Of a DNA stretch of 64,000 nt, positions 53,072 through 60,482 are shown one piece after another. A program made the translations under genes and the position numbers. This DNA is from Anaerolinea sp. (lineage in GTDB: Bacteria > Chloroflexota > Dehalococcoidia > Tepidiformales > Tepidiformaceae): contig PNKC01000007.1 in NCBI GenBank assembly GCA_013822275.1, positions 1 to 64,000 on the forward strand. The letters run 5' to 3'. Below the pieces are notes generated by a model. That model saw only the letters and a program-made list of their open reading frames with translations, did not search any database and was not told where the DNA came from. Each line of letters begins with the position of its first letter. Within the stretch, counting starts at the first letter, position 1.

Positions 53072-54133
53072 ATGTACGACACCGATACGATCCGGCGCGA
53101 CCACCCCATCGCCGATGTGGCCGTCGCGTCCGGACTTCAACTGCGGCCCAGCGGTGGCCGGTTCACCGGCCTGTGCCCGTTTCACGGGGACAGCCGCCCC
53201 AGCTTCGTCGTCTATCCCGCCACCCGGAGCTACTACTGCTTCGGCTGCGGGGCCGGCGGCGATGTGATCGACTTTGTTGCTCGGCTGAATGGTGTCGCCT
53301 TCAAGGAAGCAGTGGCCCTGCTCGCTGGCACTCCATCGCTCATGGCGCCGGCAAGCATCCTGCGAGATCCGAACGCTGTTGTTCCGCCGGTCCATCCCGG
53401 ACAGGCGCCAGCCATCGTCGAAACGGCGGTCGCCTTCTACCACGCGCGTCTCTGGTCTCATCTGGAGGCGCTGGACTACCTCACAGCACGGGGTATGGGC
53501 GAAGCAACCATCCGCCGCTGCCGCCTCGGCTTTGGAACTCCCGGACTTGCCCGGGAACTCGAAGGTCGCGGCCTGGACTTCGACACAGCGCGCTCCCTCG
53601 GCCTGTTGGCCGGCGATCGGGAGTGTTTCGTGGGCCGGATCATCATCCCTGACTGCCATGGCGGCCGGGCGACCTGGCTCACCGGGCGCCGCCTCGACGA
53701 ACGCGAGCCGCGCTACCTCAACCTCCAACAGGAGAAGCCGCTCCTCGGCCTTGACCGGATCCAGGGGCCGGCGGTCGTCGTGACGGAGGGCCCGTTCGAC
53801 TGGCTGACGGCCGTCGAGTGGGGCATCCCGGCTACGGCGCTGCTCGGGACGCGCGTCTCCAGCCGCACCGAGCAGCAGCTCCACCGCTTCGAGCGTGTCT
53901 ACCTCGCGCTCGACGGCGACGCCGCTGGCCGCGAGGCCACTTCGGAACTCCTCGACCGCCTCGGCGAGCGAGCCATCCCGGTCACACTCCCCTCGGGAGC
54001 CGCCGACCTCAACGACCTCCATCGCCAGCCAGACGGGGGCGCCGCGTTCCTGCGGTGCGTCCGACAGGCGGCGGATCGCCAGGGAAGCCCATGCGCGGCA
54101 GCTGTGGGCGCGTCCGGGCAGCGGGCAGCGTGA
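53072..54133 (+). CDS. DnaG-type primase (CHC2 zinc finger plus Toprim)
   Basis: 353 aa. The CHC2 zinc finger is LCPFHGDSRPSFVVYPATRS and YYCFGCGAGGDVIDFVARL at residues ~32-70. The core has MGEATIRRCRLGFG, and the Toprim domain has VVVTEGPFDWLTAVEWGIPA and VYLALDGDAAGREAT with the acidic metal-binding residues. It lacks the long C-terminal helicase-binding part of chromosomal DnaG, like plasmid and phage primases. It overlaps the annealing-protein gene (GTGA). It would make primers for replication of a mobile element. Confidence 0.9.
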   Translation: MYDTDTIRRDHPIADVAVASGLQLRPSGGRFTGLCPFHGDSRPSFVVYPATRSYYCFGCGAGGDVIDFVARLNGVAFKEAVALLAGTPSLMAPASILRDPNAVVPPVHPGQAPAIVETAVAFYHARLWSHLEALDYLTARGMGEATIRRCRLGFGTPGLARELEGRGLDFDTARSLGLLAGDRECFVGRIIIPDCHGGRATWLTGRRLDEREPRYLNLQQEKPLLGLDRIQGPAVVVTEGPFDWLTAVEWGIPATALLGTRVSSRTEQQLHRFERVYLALDGDAAGREATSELLDRLGERAIPVTLPSGAADLNDLHRQPDGGAAFLRCVRQAADRQGSPCAAAVGASGQRAA

Positions 54134-54792
54134 ACAGCGCTCAGGACACGCGGCTTTCGCGGGAGGCGCTCGACCTCCTCGCCCAGCCGCTCGATAACGC
54201 GCTCATCCAGGAGCGCGCCAGCCGTGACGGCCGCGTCTTTGCCTACCTCGAGGGCCCGGCCGTCATCAGCCAGGCGAACCGCATCTTTGGGTTCGACGGC
54301 TGGGGCGCCGAAGTTATCGGTGACCTCACGTACCACCAGGTAAGCCTCGCCGATTCCAACGGGGAGGTCCTTGCCGTCGGCTTCTACACCGTCACCGTTC
54401 GGGTGACGGTCACCGGCTGTCCGCCCAAGAGCGACGTCGGCTGCGGCTTCGTCCGCGAGCCGACGCCCGAGGCGCACGAGATCGCCAGCAAGGGCGCCGT
54501 CACCGACGGCATCAAGCGAGCCCTGCGGCAGTTCGGGGAGCAGTTCGGGAACAACCTGAACGAGCGCCGGGACGGCGTCCCCGCCTCGCCGGCGAAGCTC
54601 GACGAGATGCGCGGCCGTGTCCTGGCCCTGTCCAACCGGCTGGGCGTGGACGAAGCCCGCACGCGGGCCTGGTTCCAGGATCGCTGTGGCCAGGGCATCG
54701 ACGACGCCGGTGAGCGCGAACTGGCAGGCGCCATCCGGGCGCTCGCGGACGAGCTCAACCAGCGCACCAACCAGCGGCGCAGGGCGGCCTGA
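54130..54792 (+). CDS. Rad52/Rad22-type single-strand annealing protein
   Basis: 220 aa from the GTG at 54130, overlapping the primase stop. The Rad52-family block is RVFAYLEGPAVISQANRIFGFDGWGAEVIG (quoted in part: LEGPAVISQANRIFGFDGWG), then VRVTVTGCPPKSDVGCGFV, and SKGAVTDGIKRALRQFGEQFGNNL, the typical DAIKRALRxFG motif. Phage and plasmid relatives promote strand annealing and recombination. The C-terminal ~70 residues are a separate helical piece (LSNRLGVDEARTRAWFQDRC). Confidence 0.88.
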   Translation: MNSAQDTRLSREALDLLAQPLDNALIQERASRDGRVFAYLEGPAVISQANRIFGFDGWGAEVIGDLTYHQVSLADSNGEVLAVGFYTVTVRVTVTGCPPKSDVGCGFVREPTPEAHEIASKGAVTDGIKRALRQFGEQFGNNLNERRDGVPASPAKLDEMRGRVLALSNRLGVDEARTRAWFQDRCGQGIDDAGERELAGAIRALADELNQRTNQRRRAA

Positions 54793-54793
54793 G

Positions 54794-55012
54794 ATGGCCA
54801 ACCTCCGCCGTCAGCCCGTGCGTGTCATCGAGACCCGCGCAGGCCCACGCCAGATCGTCCAGGTGCGGCAGCTCTCGCCCGACCTCCCCGGCTGGCGGAC
54901 CTATGCGGTCACCGCTTTGGGGCCCGGCCGGGAGGATGGGCCATTGCATCTGACCGTCTACGACCGCAGCGACGAACTGCCCGGAGTGCCGGATGGCCCG
55001 CGCGCTGCGTGA
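54794..55012 (+). CDS. Small hypothetical protein, 72 aa
   Basis: It starts one base after the annealing-protein stop and overlaps the RadC-like gene by 20 bp. The beta-rich sequence includes VRVIETRAGPRQIVQVRQLS and WRTYAVTALGPGREDGPLHL. No family is recognised. Its tight packing between two recombination genes and its normal codon use support it being real. Confidence 0.65.
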   Translation: MANLRRQPVRVIETRAGPRQIVQVRQLSPDLPGWRTYAVTALGPGREDGPLHLTVYDRSDELPGVPDGPRAA

Positions 55013-55517
55013 ATCAACCGGCCAGGCCAACACCCTGGCCCCGGACAACACCGCCCTGCTCCACGTCGTGCAGGAGAACCTGCGTCTCCTCGCCGAGCTC
55101 CGTGCGACTGCGCGCTCCAGCGGCCATGGTGGTCCGCTTGGACGGCAGGTCTCCTGCCCCCAGGACATCTACGACCTCGTGGCCCCGGAGATGGTGAACC
55201 TCCTCCAGGAGCAGGTGCAGGTCATCCTGCTCGACACGAAGTGCCATGTGCTGGACGTCGTCATGGTCTACCAGGGCAACGTCAGCATGGCCGTCGTGCG
55301 GCCGGCCGAGCTGCTGCGCGATGCCGTCATCGCCAACGCGCCGTCGCTCGTGCTCGTCCACAACCATCCCTCCGGCGACCCGGAGCCGAGCCCGCAGGAC
55401 GTCCATGTGACGAAGGACCTCGTGAAAGCGGGTGCCATCCTCGGCATCGAGGTGGCCGACCACCTGGTCGTCGGGCACGGCGCCTTCGTCAGCCTCAAGC
55501 AGCGCGGACTGCTCTGA
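54993..55517 (+). CDS. radC: RadC-like JAB-domain protein
   Basis: 174 aa. The JAMM/RadC catalytic block is LVLVHNHPSGDPEPSPQDVHVTKDLVKAG (quoted in part: HNHPSGDPEPSPQD), preceded by VILLDTKCHVLDVVMVYQGNV. It ends GHGAFVSLKQRGLL. The N-terminal HhH region of chromosomal RadC is replaced by a short helical stretch. RadC-type genes of this length are frequent on plasmids, ICEs and phages. The molecular role is unclear despite the name. Confidence 0.92.
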   Translation: MARALRESTGQANTLAPDNTALLHVVQENLRLLAELRATARSSGHGGPLGRQVSCPQDIYDLVAPEMVNLLQEQVQVILLDTKCHVLDVVMVYQGNVSMAVVRPAELLRDAVIANAPSLVLVHNHPSGDPEPSPQDVHVTKDLVKAGAILGIEVADHLVVGHGAFVSLKQRGLL

Positions 55518-55533
55518 CGTGGCGCTGGAGTCC

Positions 55534-56229
55534 ATGACCGCCAGCGAGCGGCGCGATCGTCGCCGCCGCTGGCTCACCTTCCCCGCCCCGGCGGAGTACC
55601 TCGCCCAGCGGCGCGCCGGCTTGCCGGCCGCGTCCGCCCTCAGCGTCACCCGCCAACGGGCGACGCCCTTCCTCGCCGAGGCGGAGGACATCGAAGGCCG
55701 CCTGGGAGACCTGGTTGGCCTCCGCTTCTCCTACGACGGCTTCGAGCTGATCGCCCGGCGCGAGTGGGATCCCGACGCCGACACGAGCTGGCTCGGGGAG
55801 TTCCGGCGCGTCCGCGGCGATGGGTACGCCTGGGACGATAGGCCGCCGGCGCCTGATGCGATGCTCGTCCACAACCGCTGGGCCCAGCGAATGTCCGGCG
55901 ACTACCTCTGGTTCATCCCGGCTCCCTGGAGAACCTACCGCGATCTGCGCCAGAGCTTCATCGAGGCGAAGGCGGGCAAGCGCGACGCAGACGCCTTCGC
56001 GCGGTCTGCGATGCGGCACGACATGGACACGCTGGCGGAGGAGGAGTTCTACAGCCTCACCGTCACCGCGTTCCGTGGCGGCATCGAACTGGGCAGGGAT
56101 TCCCTTTCCGAGATCGAGTACGGCTACGACATGCGTGAGGTCATCGTCGACCACGGCATGCACGTCACTGCTGTCGAGGACGCGAGGGCGAGCCTTGCCC
56201 GGCTCTGCCCGGCGGCCGCCCCATCGTAG
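55534..56229 (+). CDS. Hypothetical protein of the plasmid-like block
   Basis: About 231 aa from the ATG at 55534, with GGAG 7 bp upstream. A GTG at 55519 is possible. An Arg-rich start (ASERRDRRRRWLTFPAPAEY) is followed by VGLRFSYDGFELIARREWDP, and LWFIPAPWRTYRDLRQSF. It ends EIEYGYDMREVIVDHGMHVT. No domain is recognised. It is followed by a hairpin at 56264. Confidence 0.65.
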   Translation: MTASERRDRRRRWLTFPAPAEYLAQRRAGLPAASALSVTRQRATPFLAEAEDIEGRLGDLVGLRFSYDGFELIARREWDPDADTSWLGEFRRVRGDGYAWDDRPPAPDAMLVHNRWAQRMSGDYLWFIPAPWRTYRDLRQSFIEAKAGKRDADAFARSAMRHDMDTLAEEEFYSLTVTAFRGGIELGRDSLSEIEYGYDMREVIVDHGMHVTAVEDARASLARLCPAAAPS

Positions 56230-56263
56230 CGCCCATCCCACCTACACCGACACGGCGTACAGG

Positions 56264-56284
56264 AGCCCGGCCCAAAGCCGGGCT
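56264..56284 (+). terminator. Hairpin before the DUF2958 gene
   Basis: AGCCCGGC-CCAAA-GCCGGGCT, 8-bp arms, followed by TCTC. It lies 35 bp after the preceding stop and 53 bp before the next ATG. The stem is strong but the U run is poor, so termination is plausible but not certain. Confidence 0.5.
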
Positions 56285-56336
56285 TCTCGCCGTGCCGTGT
56301 TTCACGCCTTTCCAACACACGCAAAGGAGGCTCCAC

Positions 56337-56675
56337 ATGGCCACCGTCCACGATCCTGAAGTCAGCACCTTCCAGCGCCGGCCCGCCTATCGCTACATCC
56401 GGGCGAGCGACCCTCTGCCCAGCACCAGCGACGCGATCGACGACCCGTCGCCCATCGCACGCGTGAAGCTCTTCGACCCCGGCAGCAGCTGGACCTGGTA
56501 CATCGCCGGCTACGACCCGGAGACCCGCATCGCCTGGGGCCTGGTCGATGGCTTCGAACAGGAGTACGGCAGCATCGACATGGCCGAGCTCGTCGCCGTC
56601 CGCGGCCGGTTCGGGCTCCCCATCGAACGCGACCTCCACTGGGCGCCGCGTCCGCTCGCGGAGTGCCTCCGGTGA
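56337..56675 (+). CDS. DUF2958 family protein
   Basis: 112 aa, ATG 9 nt after AAAGGAGG. The family core is ARVKLFDPGSSWTWYIAGYDPE, then IAWGLVDGFEQEYGSIDMAELVAVRG. DUF2958 proteins are small, of unknown function, and typically encoded on conjugative plasmids and integrative elements. Its stop overlaps the next gene's GTG (GTGA). Confidence 0.82.
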   Translation: MATVHDPEVSTFQRRPAYRYIRASDPLPSTSDAIDDPSPIARVKLFDPGSSWTWYIAGYDPETRIAWGLVDGFEQEYGSIDMAELVAVRGRFGLPIERDLHWAPRPLAECLR

Positions 56676-57154
56676 GTCCCTACCCGGACGGCGAGTCCGC
56701 CATCTTCCACTGCACACGGCCAGGAGCGGGCGAGACCGCTTGCCCCTGGCTCGGCTTCCCGGTCGAATCGGACCGCTGCCCGGTGCATCCCACCCGTGGC
56801 CCGCATCGTTTCGAGCCGCTCAACTTCGACGCCTTCAGCTTCGAACCGCTCTGGACCTATGCAGGCGCCTGTGGCCTCTGGCTCCAGCCCTCGGAGTTCA
56901 TGGCGATGGGCTGCCGGGCGCGCTTCATCGACGGCGTCCCGGCCGTCATCTTCGCCTACAAGCACTGCGACACGAGGAACTACCTCCACATCGATGGTCA
57001 TGGCCTCTCAGCCTGGACCACTGGCGCGCACCCCGAGCCGGTGGCGGCCTACCGTGCCGTCCAGCACGCGACCGGCGTGGATCATCGTCACGGCGACGGC
57101 TGTCTCAACGGCTCCCGCATCGTGACCCTCAACCGCCGCCGGAAGGCCGGGTAG
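56672..57154 (+). CDS. Hypothetical Cys/His-rich protein
   Basis: About 160 aa from the GTG at 56672, which overlaps the DUF2958 stop. The N-terminal part has FHCTRPGAGETACPWLGFPV and DRCPVHPTRGPHRF, giving spaced Cys/His residues that could bind zinc. The remainder includes LWLQPSEFMAMGCRARFIDG and YLHIDGHGLSAWTTGAHPEP. No family is recognised. A GTG at 56663 is an alternative start. Confidence 0.65.
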   Translation: MSPYPDGESAIFHCTRPGAGETACPWLGFPVESDRCPVHPTRGPHRFEPLNFDAFSFEPLWTYAGACGLWLQPSEFMAMGCRARFIDGVPAVIFAYKHCDTRNYLHIDGHGLSAWTTGAHPEPVAAYRAVQHATGVDHRHGDGCLNGSRIVTLNRRRKAG

Positions 57155-57156
57155 CG

Positions 57157-57414
57157 ATGAGCTCCACGGATCCCGACCGCCGCAACATCGACGCCGCCAG
57201 GGAAGCGGCCCTTCTCTTCCGGGAAGTGACGGCCCTTGGCGACGACCCACGGCCAGAGATGGCGTGGACGGAGACGCTCGCCGACCTCCTCGCCGCTCTC
57301 CACCATCTTGCCGACCACGAGATTGGGCCAGACGGCTTCGAGGTCTGCCTCCGCCGGGCGGAGTTCAACTACGCCTACGAGGCGCCGCGGGACAAGGCCG
57401 GAGACGGGCCATGA
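57157..57414 (+). CDS. Small hypothetical protein, 85 aa
   Basis: It starts 2 bp after the previous stop and overlaps the next gene by 4 bp (ATGA). Mostly helical: DAAREAALLFREVTALGDDP and TLADLLAALHHLADHEIGPD. No domain is recognised. Its place in an unbroken coupled string supports it being translated. Confidence 0.65.
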   Translation: MSSTDPDRRNIDAAREAALLFREVTALGDDPRPEMAWTETLADLLAALHHLADHEIGPDGFEVCLRRAEFNYAYEAPRDKAGDGP

Positions 57415-57659
57415 CCGCCCCGATCCTCTATCTCGTCCCGCATGGCGAGGACGGTCACTTCGAGTCGCGCGCCTGCGCGGACTGCCGCGAGTTCCTGGAC
57501 GAGCTCGCCCGGCTCGACCGCCAGATGCTCGAACTCTGTGCCTGCGGCCTCGCCGAGGTCGTGAGCACCGACCATCGCGGTGAGCGCAGCTACCGCCTGA
57601 CGTCCAGTGGCCTTGAGTGGATCGAGGCCCAGAAGATCCGGCGCGGCTCTGACCGCTAA
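57411..57659 (+). CDS. Small hypothetical protein, 82 aa
   Basis: ATG overlaps the previous stop. Contains ESRACADCREFLDELARLDR and LELCACGLAEVV, where two Cys pairs may form a metal site. It ends YRLTSSGLEWIEAQKIRRG. No family is recognised. It is the last gene before the hairpin at 57673. Confidence 0.62.
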   Translation: MTAPILYLVPHGEDGHFESRACADCREFLDELARLDRQMLELCACGLAEVVSTDHRGERSYRLTSSGLEWIEAQKIRRGSDR

Positions 57660-57672
57660 TCGCGCCTCGGGG

Positions 57673-57703
57673 GAGCGGGTGGGCCCATTGGCAGCACCCG
57701 CTC
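57673..57703 (+). terminator. Strong hairpin between two transcription units
   Basis: GAGCGGGTG and CACCCGCTC (9-bp arms, 13-nt loop) followed by TCTTGC. It lies 13 bp after one stop and 22 bp before the next ATG. It is the best terminator candidate in the plasmid-like block. Confidence 0.55.
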
Positions 57704-57725
57704 TCTTGCTCACGGCGAGGACCCG

Positions 57726-58406
57726 ATGAGCCAGCAGCTCTCGCTCTTCGCGAGCGAAGGCGCGTTGCCCGTTCCTGGGTGGCGCGGCAAGACACCTCCG
57801 GAGATGGCTGACGCCGCTCCGGATCGCTATCACCTCAACCTCGACGGCGAAGAACCGGTCTACGAGCCGTTCGACGGAGACCGCGAGTCCACGGACGAAG
57901 AGGCGGACGAGGGCCTCACCGCGGACCAACGGCGATACACGCCGCGCGAGTGGGCGCCTTATTGCGCCGACACCATTGCCCTCAAGGGCACGATCCGGAA
58001 GCCCGCGGCGCGCCTCGGTGCACTCTGGGTCTGTACCGGTTCGAGTGGCCGGGCGACGGACCGTGGCGAACGCAACGCCCACGTCTATCGGGTCGTCCTG
58101 CTGGCGGAGTACGTCAGCCCGCACCCGGACCTACCGCTCGGCTACCGGGAGCACGCAGCCCTCCCGGCGGAGCATCCGTTCCGCTGGGGCTACGAAGGGA
58201 TGCTCGTCGCCTGGCAGCGGAAGCCGCATGTCCTCACCGATGAGCACGCGGTCTTCAGCCACCCGTACATCCCGGACCCGGATGGCCATGGCTACTTGCC
58301 CGACCCCGAGTGGCATCCCAGGGACGAAGACGCCGTCCGCACGGAGCGCAACGCGTGGCGGAACGACCCCACCGCGTGGCAACCAACAAGGAGGTTGATC
58401 GGATGA
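57726..58406 (+). CDS. Hypothetical protein, 226 aa
   Basis: Start ATG with weak SD GCGAGG. The N-terminus SQQLSLFASEGALPVPGW resembles the short QLSLF-type clamp-binding start seen in some replication and repair proteins, which may hint at sliding-clamp contact (inference). An acidic linker follows, then a folded region TPREWAPYCADTIALKGTI, RNAHVYRVVLLAEYVSPHPD and HPFRWGYEGMLVAWQRKPHV. No family is recognised. It is coupled to the next gene (ATGA). Confidence 0.65.
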   Translation: MSQQLSLFASEGALPVPGWRGKTPPEMADAAPDRYHLNLDGEEPVYEPFDGDRESTDEEADEGLTADQRRYTPREWAPYCADTIALKGTIRKPAARLGALWVCTGSSGRATDRGERNAHVYRVVLLAEYVSPHPDLPLGYREHAALPAEHPFRWGYEGMLVAWQRKPHVLTDEHAVFSHPYIPDPDGHGYLPDPEWHPRDEDAVRTERNAWRNDPTAWQPTRRLIG

Positions 58407-58669
58407 ACGACCACGAGATCTTGCGACGTGCCGCCCAGGCGGTCGTCCGCGCTGCTGACTACGAAGCCAGCTTCTACGACGCCCAGTCCCCAGTTGAGGA
58501 CTGGGCGCTTGACGCGCTCCAGGCTGCTGTGAGCGGCGACATCGCCAAAGCGACGACCCTCCTGGACCGCTACGAGAACGCGGAGTGGGAGGAGCGCCGC
58601 GCCTATGCCTTCTCAGACGAGTGGGACGGCCGGTTCTGTACGACTGTCCGCGCTGCCAACGACCGCTGA
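58403..58669 (+). CDS. Small helical hypothetical protein, 88 aa
   Basis: ATG 58403 overlaps the previous stop and is preceded by GGAGG. Sequence: DHEILRRAAQAVVRAADYEA and LDALQAAVSGDIAKATTLLD, all helical and acidic. No domain is recognised. It overlaps the next small zinc-ribbon ORF by 49 bp. Confidence 0.62.
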   Translation: MNDHEILRRAAQAVVRAADYEASFYDAQSPVEDWALDALQAAVSGDIAKATTLLDRYENAEWEERRAYAFSDEWDGRFCTTVRAANDR

Positions 58670-58836
58670 CCGAGGATGGCCAGCTGCGGTACTGCGACCG
58701 CTGTGCCTACGAACCGCCAGAGAGTGCGGCTCTGCCCGTTACGCCGCCTGCCGGGGACGGAGGCGACAACGAAGCCCCGGCGCAGACCGTCCGCCCGGCG
58801 AAGGGCATGGCTGTGGCCATGAAAGGAGACCAGTGA
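58621..58836 (+). CDS. Putative small zinc-ribbon protein, 71 aa
   Basis: From the GTG at 58621 (or 58585) the frame reads LYDCPRCQRPLTEDGQLRYC and DRCAYEPPESA, a CPRC/CDRC zinc ribbon, then a Pro/Gly-rich tail. Its stop overlaps the ATG of the next gene (TGATG), which supports translation. The start is uncertain because it overlaps the preceding gene. Confidence 0.5.
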   Translation: MGRPVLYDCPRCQRPLTEDGQLRYCDRCAYEPPESAALPVTPPAGDGGDNEAPAQTVRPAKGMAVAMKGDQ

Positions 58837-59423
58837 TGGAACTGCTCACGATCCGTGCCGGCGGCTTCAGCGCAACGGTCGATGGGTATGCCCGCAGCGA
58901 CGACGAACTCTGGTTCGTCTCGATGCTCGGACACCAGCAGGCAGTCCGCGCGATCTGGGCCCGGCTCGTCAAGGGCGAGGCAGCCTACCTGAGCGAGACG
59001 GAGTTGGGCGGCGAACCCGTCCCTCTCGCCCATGAAGCCTGGGGCACCTGGCGCTTCTCGGGCATGCGGCTGCCCTCGGGCTCCGCCTACCACGGGATGC
59101 TCGTGCCGGAGGTCGCCGCCTACGCGGCCGACCGGCGCGACTTCCTCCTCCTCGGGCGACAACCTGACGAGGAAGCGCACCTCCACTACCGCTTCCTCAA
59201 CCGCCGCCTCGACTTGCCACTGCACCCCTCGTGGGCGCAATGGCTCTGGCGGCGCGGTGTCGAGAACGGGGAGATCGAGGAGCTGGTCTCGGTCGGACTG
59301 CGCGCCTTCCGCTGCCGGCCCGAACCGGACGCGCTCCGGGAAGACATCGGTGATGCCGTCCGGCGGCACCTCCTTGCTGTCGACGCAAGTGACGCCGACG
59401 ACATCGAGCTGAAGGCAGCGTAG
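58836..59423 (+). CDS. Hypothetical protein, 195 aa
   Basis: ATG 58836 overlaps the zinc-ribbon stop, with AAGGAGA upstream. The longer track start is a shadow. It contains LLTIRAGGFSATVDGYARSD, HQQAVRAIWARLVKGEAAYL and FLLLGRQPDEEAHLHYRFLN, and ends with an acidic tail. No family is recognised. It lies 3 bp before the methyltransferase gene, in the same operon. Confidence 0.65.
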   Translation: MELLTIRAGGFSATVDGYARSDDELWFVSMLGHQQAVRAIWARLVKGEAAYLSETELGGEPVPLAHEAWGTWRFSGMRLPSGSAYHGMLVPEVAAYAADRRDFLLLGRQPDEEAHLHYRFLNRRLDLPLHPSWAQWLWRRGVENGEIEELVSVGLRAFRCRPEPDALREDIGDAVRRHLLAVDASDADDIELKAA

Positions 59424-59426
59424 CCC

Positions 59427-60482
59427 GTGGCCCGGCTCGAAGGTATCGCGAAGGCGGAGTACTACCCCACTCCGCCTTCGGTCATCGAACGCGTGGCGGC
59501 GCTCGTCCGCCTCGCCCAACCATCATCCCATCGCAGCGTCGCCCGCCTGCTCGACCCATGCTCCGGACCAGGCTCTGCGCTACGGCAGTTCCGGGACGCC
59601 ATTGGCGGAGGCGAGACCTATGGCATCGAGATCGAGCAGCATCGCGCGGAGGAGGCGCGCGTGACGCTCGACCATCTCCTCTCCGGCAGCGCCTTCGCCG
59701 TCCGGCTCGGCCACGAAGCCTTCTCCTGCCTCTGGCTCAACCCGCCCTACGACCAGGACGAGGGCGGCAAGCGGCTGGAGCACAGCTTTCTCACGACCAT
59801 GACGCGCACCCTCGCCCCGGGCGGGCTGCTCGTCTACATCGTCACGCAGGCGCGTCTCGCCGCCTCGGCCCGCTACCTCGCGGCGCACTTCGCTCGTATG
59901 CAGTGCTACCGCTTCCACGATCCGGAGTACGGCGCCTTCAAGCAGTGCGTTCTCCTGGGTATCAAACGCGAAGGTCCGGCAATCGCCGCCGGGGCGAAGG
60001 TCCAGGTCGAGGCCTGGGCGGCCGAGCCACTTGCGGAGCTGCCGGAGCCGGGCTCCGTCCCTGCGGCATTCGATGTGCTTCTTCTCGCCGCAGGTCCGGT
60101 GACCTTCGCCTCACAGTTCTTCGAGCCGGAGACGGCCGCAGCCGAGGCACGCGAACGCGGGCTGTGGGCGAACCCCGTTCTCGTCGAGCGGTTCTGGCCG
60201 GCCGAGGACCGGTCCGTCAGGCCACTCATGCCGCTTCGTCGCGGCCACCTCGCGGTGCTCATCGCTGCGGGCTTCCTCAACAACATCCTCCTCGAGGACG
60301 GCTCTTGGCGCGTTCTCGTCAAAGGCCGGGTCACGAAGGTGAGCCGGCCAGTCGAGTCCGCCGACCCGGACGTCGAGGTCGAACGCGAGTTTCTCCGCAC
60401 CTCGGTGGTCATGCTCGACCTGGCCACGGGATGTTTCGACGACATCGCACACGGCGGCCCCTCGTCGGAGGACGTGTCCTGA
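59427..60482 (+). CDS. DUF6094-type DNA N6-adenine methyltransferase-like protein
   Basis: 351 aa from the GTG at 59427. The SAM-binding motif is LLDPCSGPGSALRQF, then YGIEIEQHRAEEARVTL. The catalytic motif is CLWLNPPYDQDEGGKRLEHS, and the context includes APGGLLVYIVTQARLAASARYL. The N-terminal AKAEYYPTPPSVIERVAALV is typical of the DUF6094 class found on conjugative plasmids and ICEs. It could protect element DNA or mark it. It overlaps the helicase gene by 4 bp, suggesting the two act together. Confidence 0.85.
   Translation: MARLEGIAKAEYYPTPPSVIERVAALVRLAQPSSHRSVARLLDPCSGPGSALRQFRDAIGGGETYGIEIEQHRAEEARVTLDHLLSGSAFAVRLGHEAFSCLWLNPPYDQDEGGKRLEHSFLTTMTRTLAPGGLLVYIVTQARLAASARYLAAHFARMQCYRFHDPEYGAFKQCVLLGIKREGPAIAAGAKVQVEAWAAEPLAELPEPGSVPAAFDVLLLAAGPVTFASQFFEPETAAAEARERGLWANPVLVERFWPAEDRSVRPLMPLRRGHLAVLIAAGFLNNILLEDGSWRVLVKGRVTKVSRPVESADPDVEVEREFLRTSVVMLDLATGCFDDIAHGGPSSEDVS

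Noticed and set aside
59558-60478. N-terminal 307 residues of the 1035-aa ORF
   Set aside because: They are the out-of-frame reading of the DUF6094-like methyltransferase (Arg/Pro-rich, no motifs). The real helicase begins near 60479.
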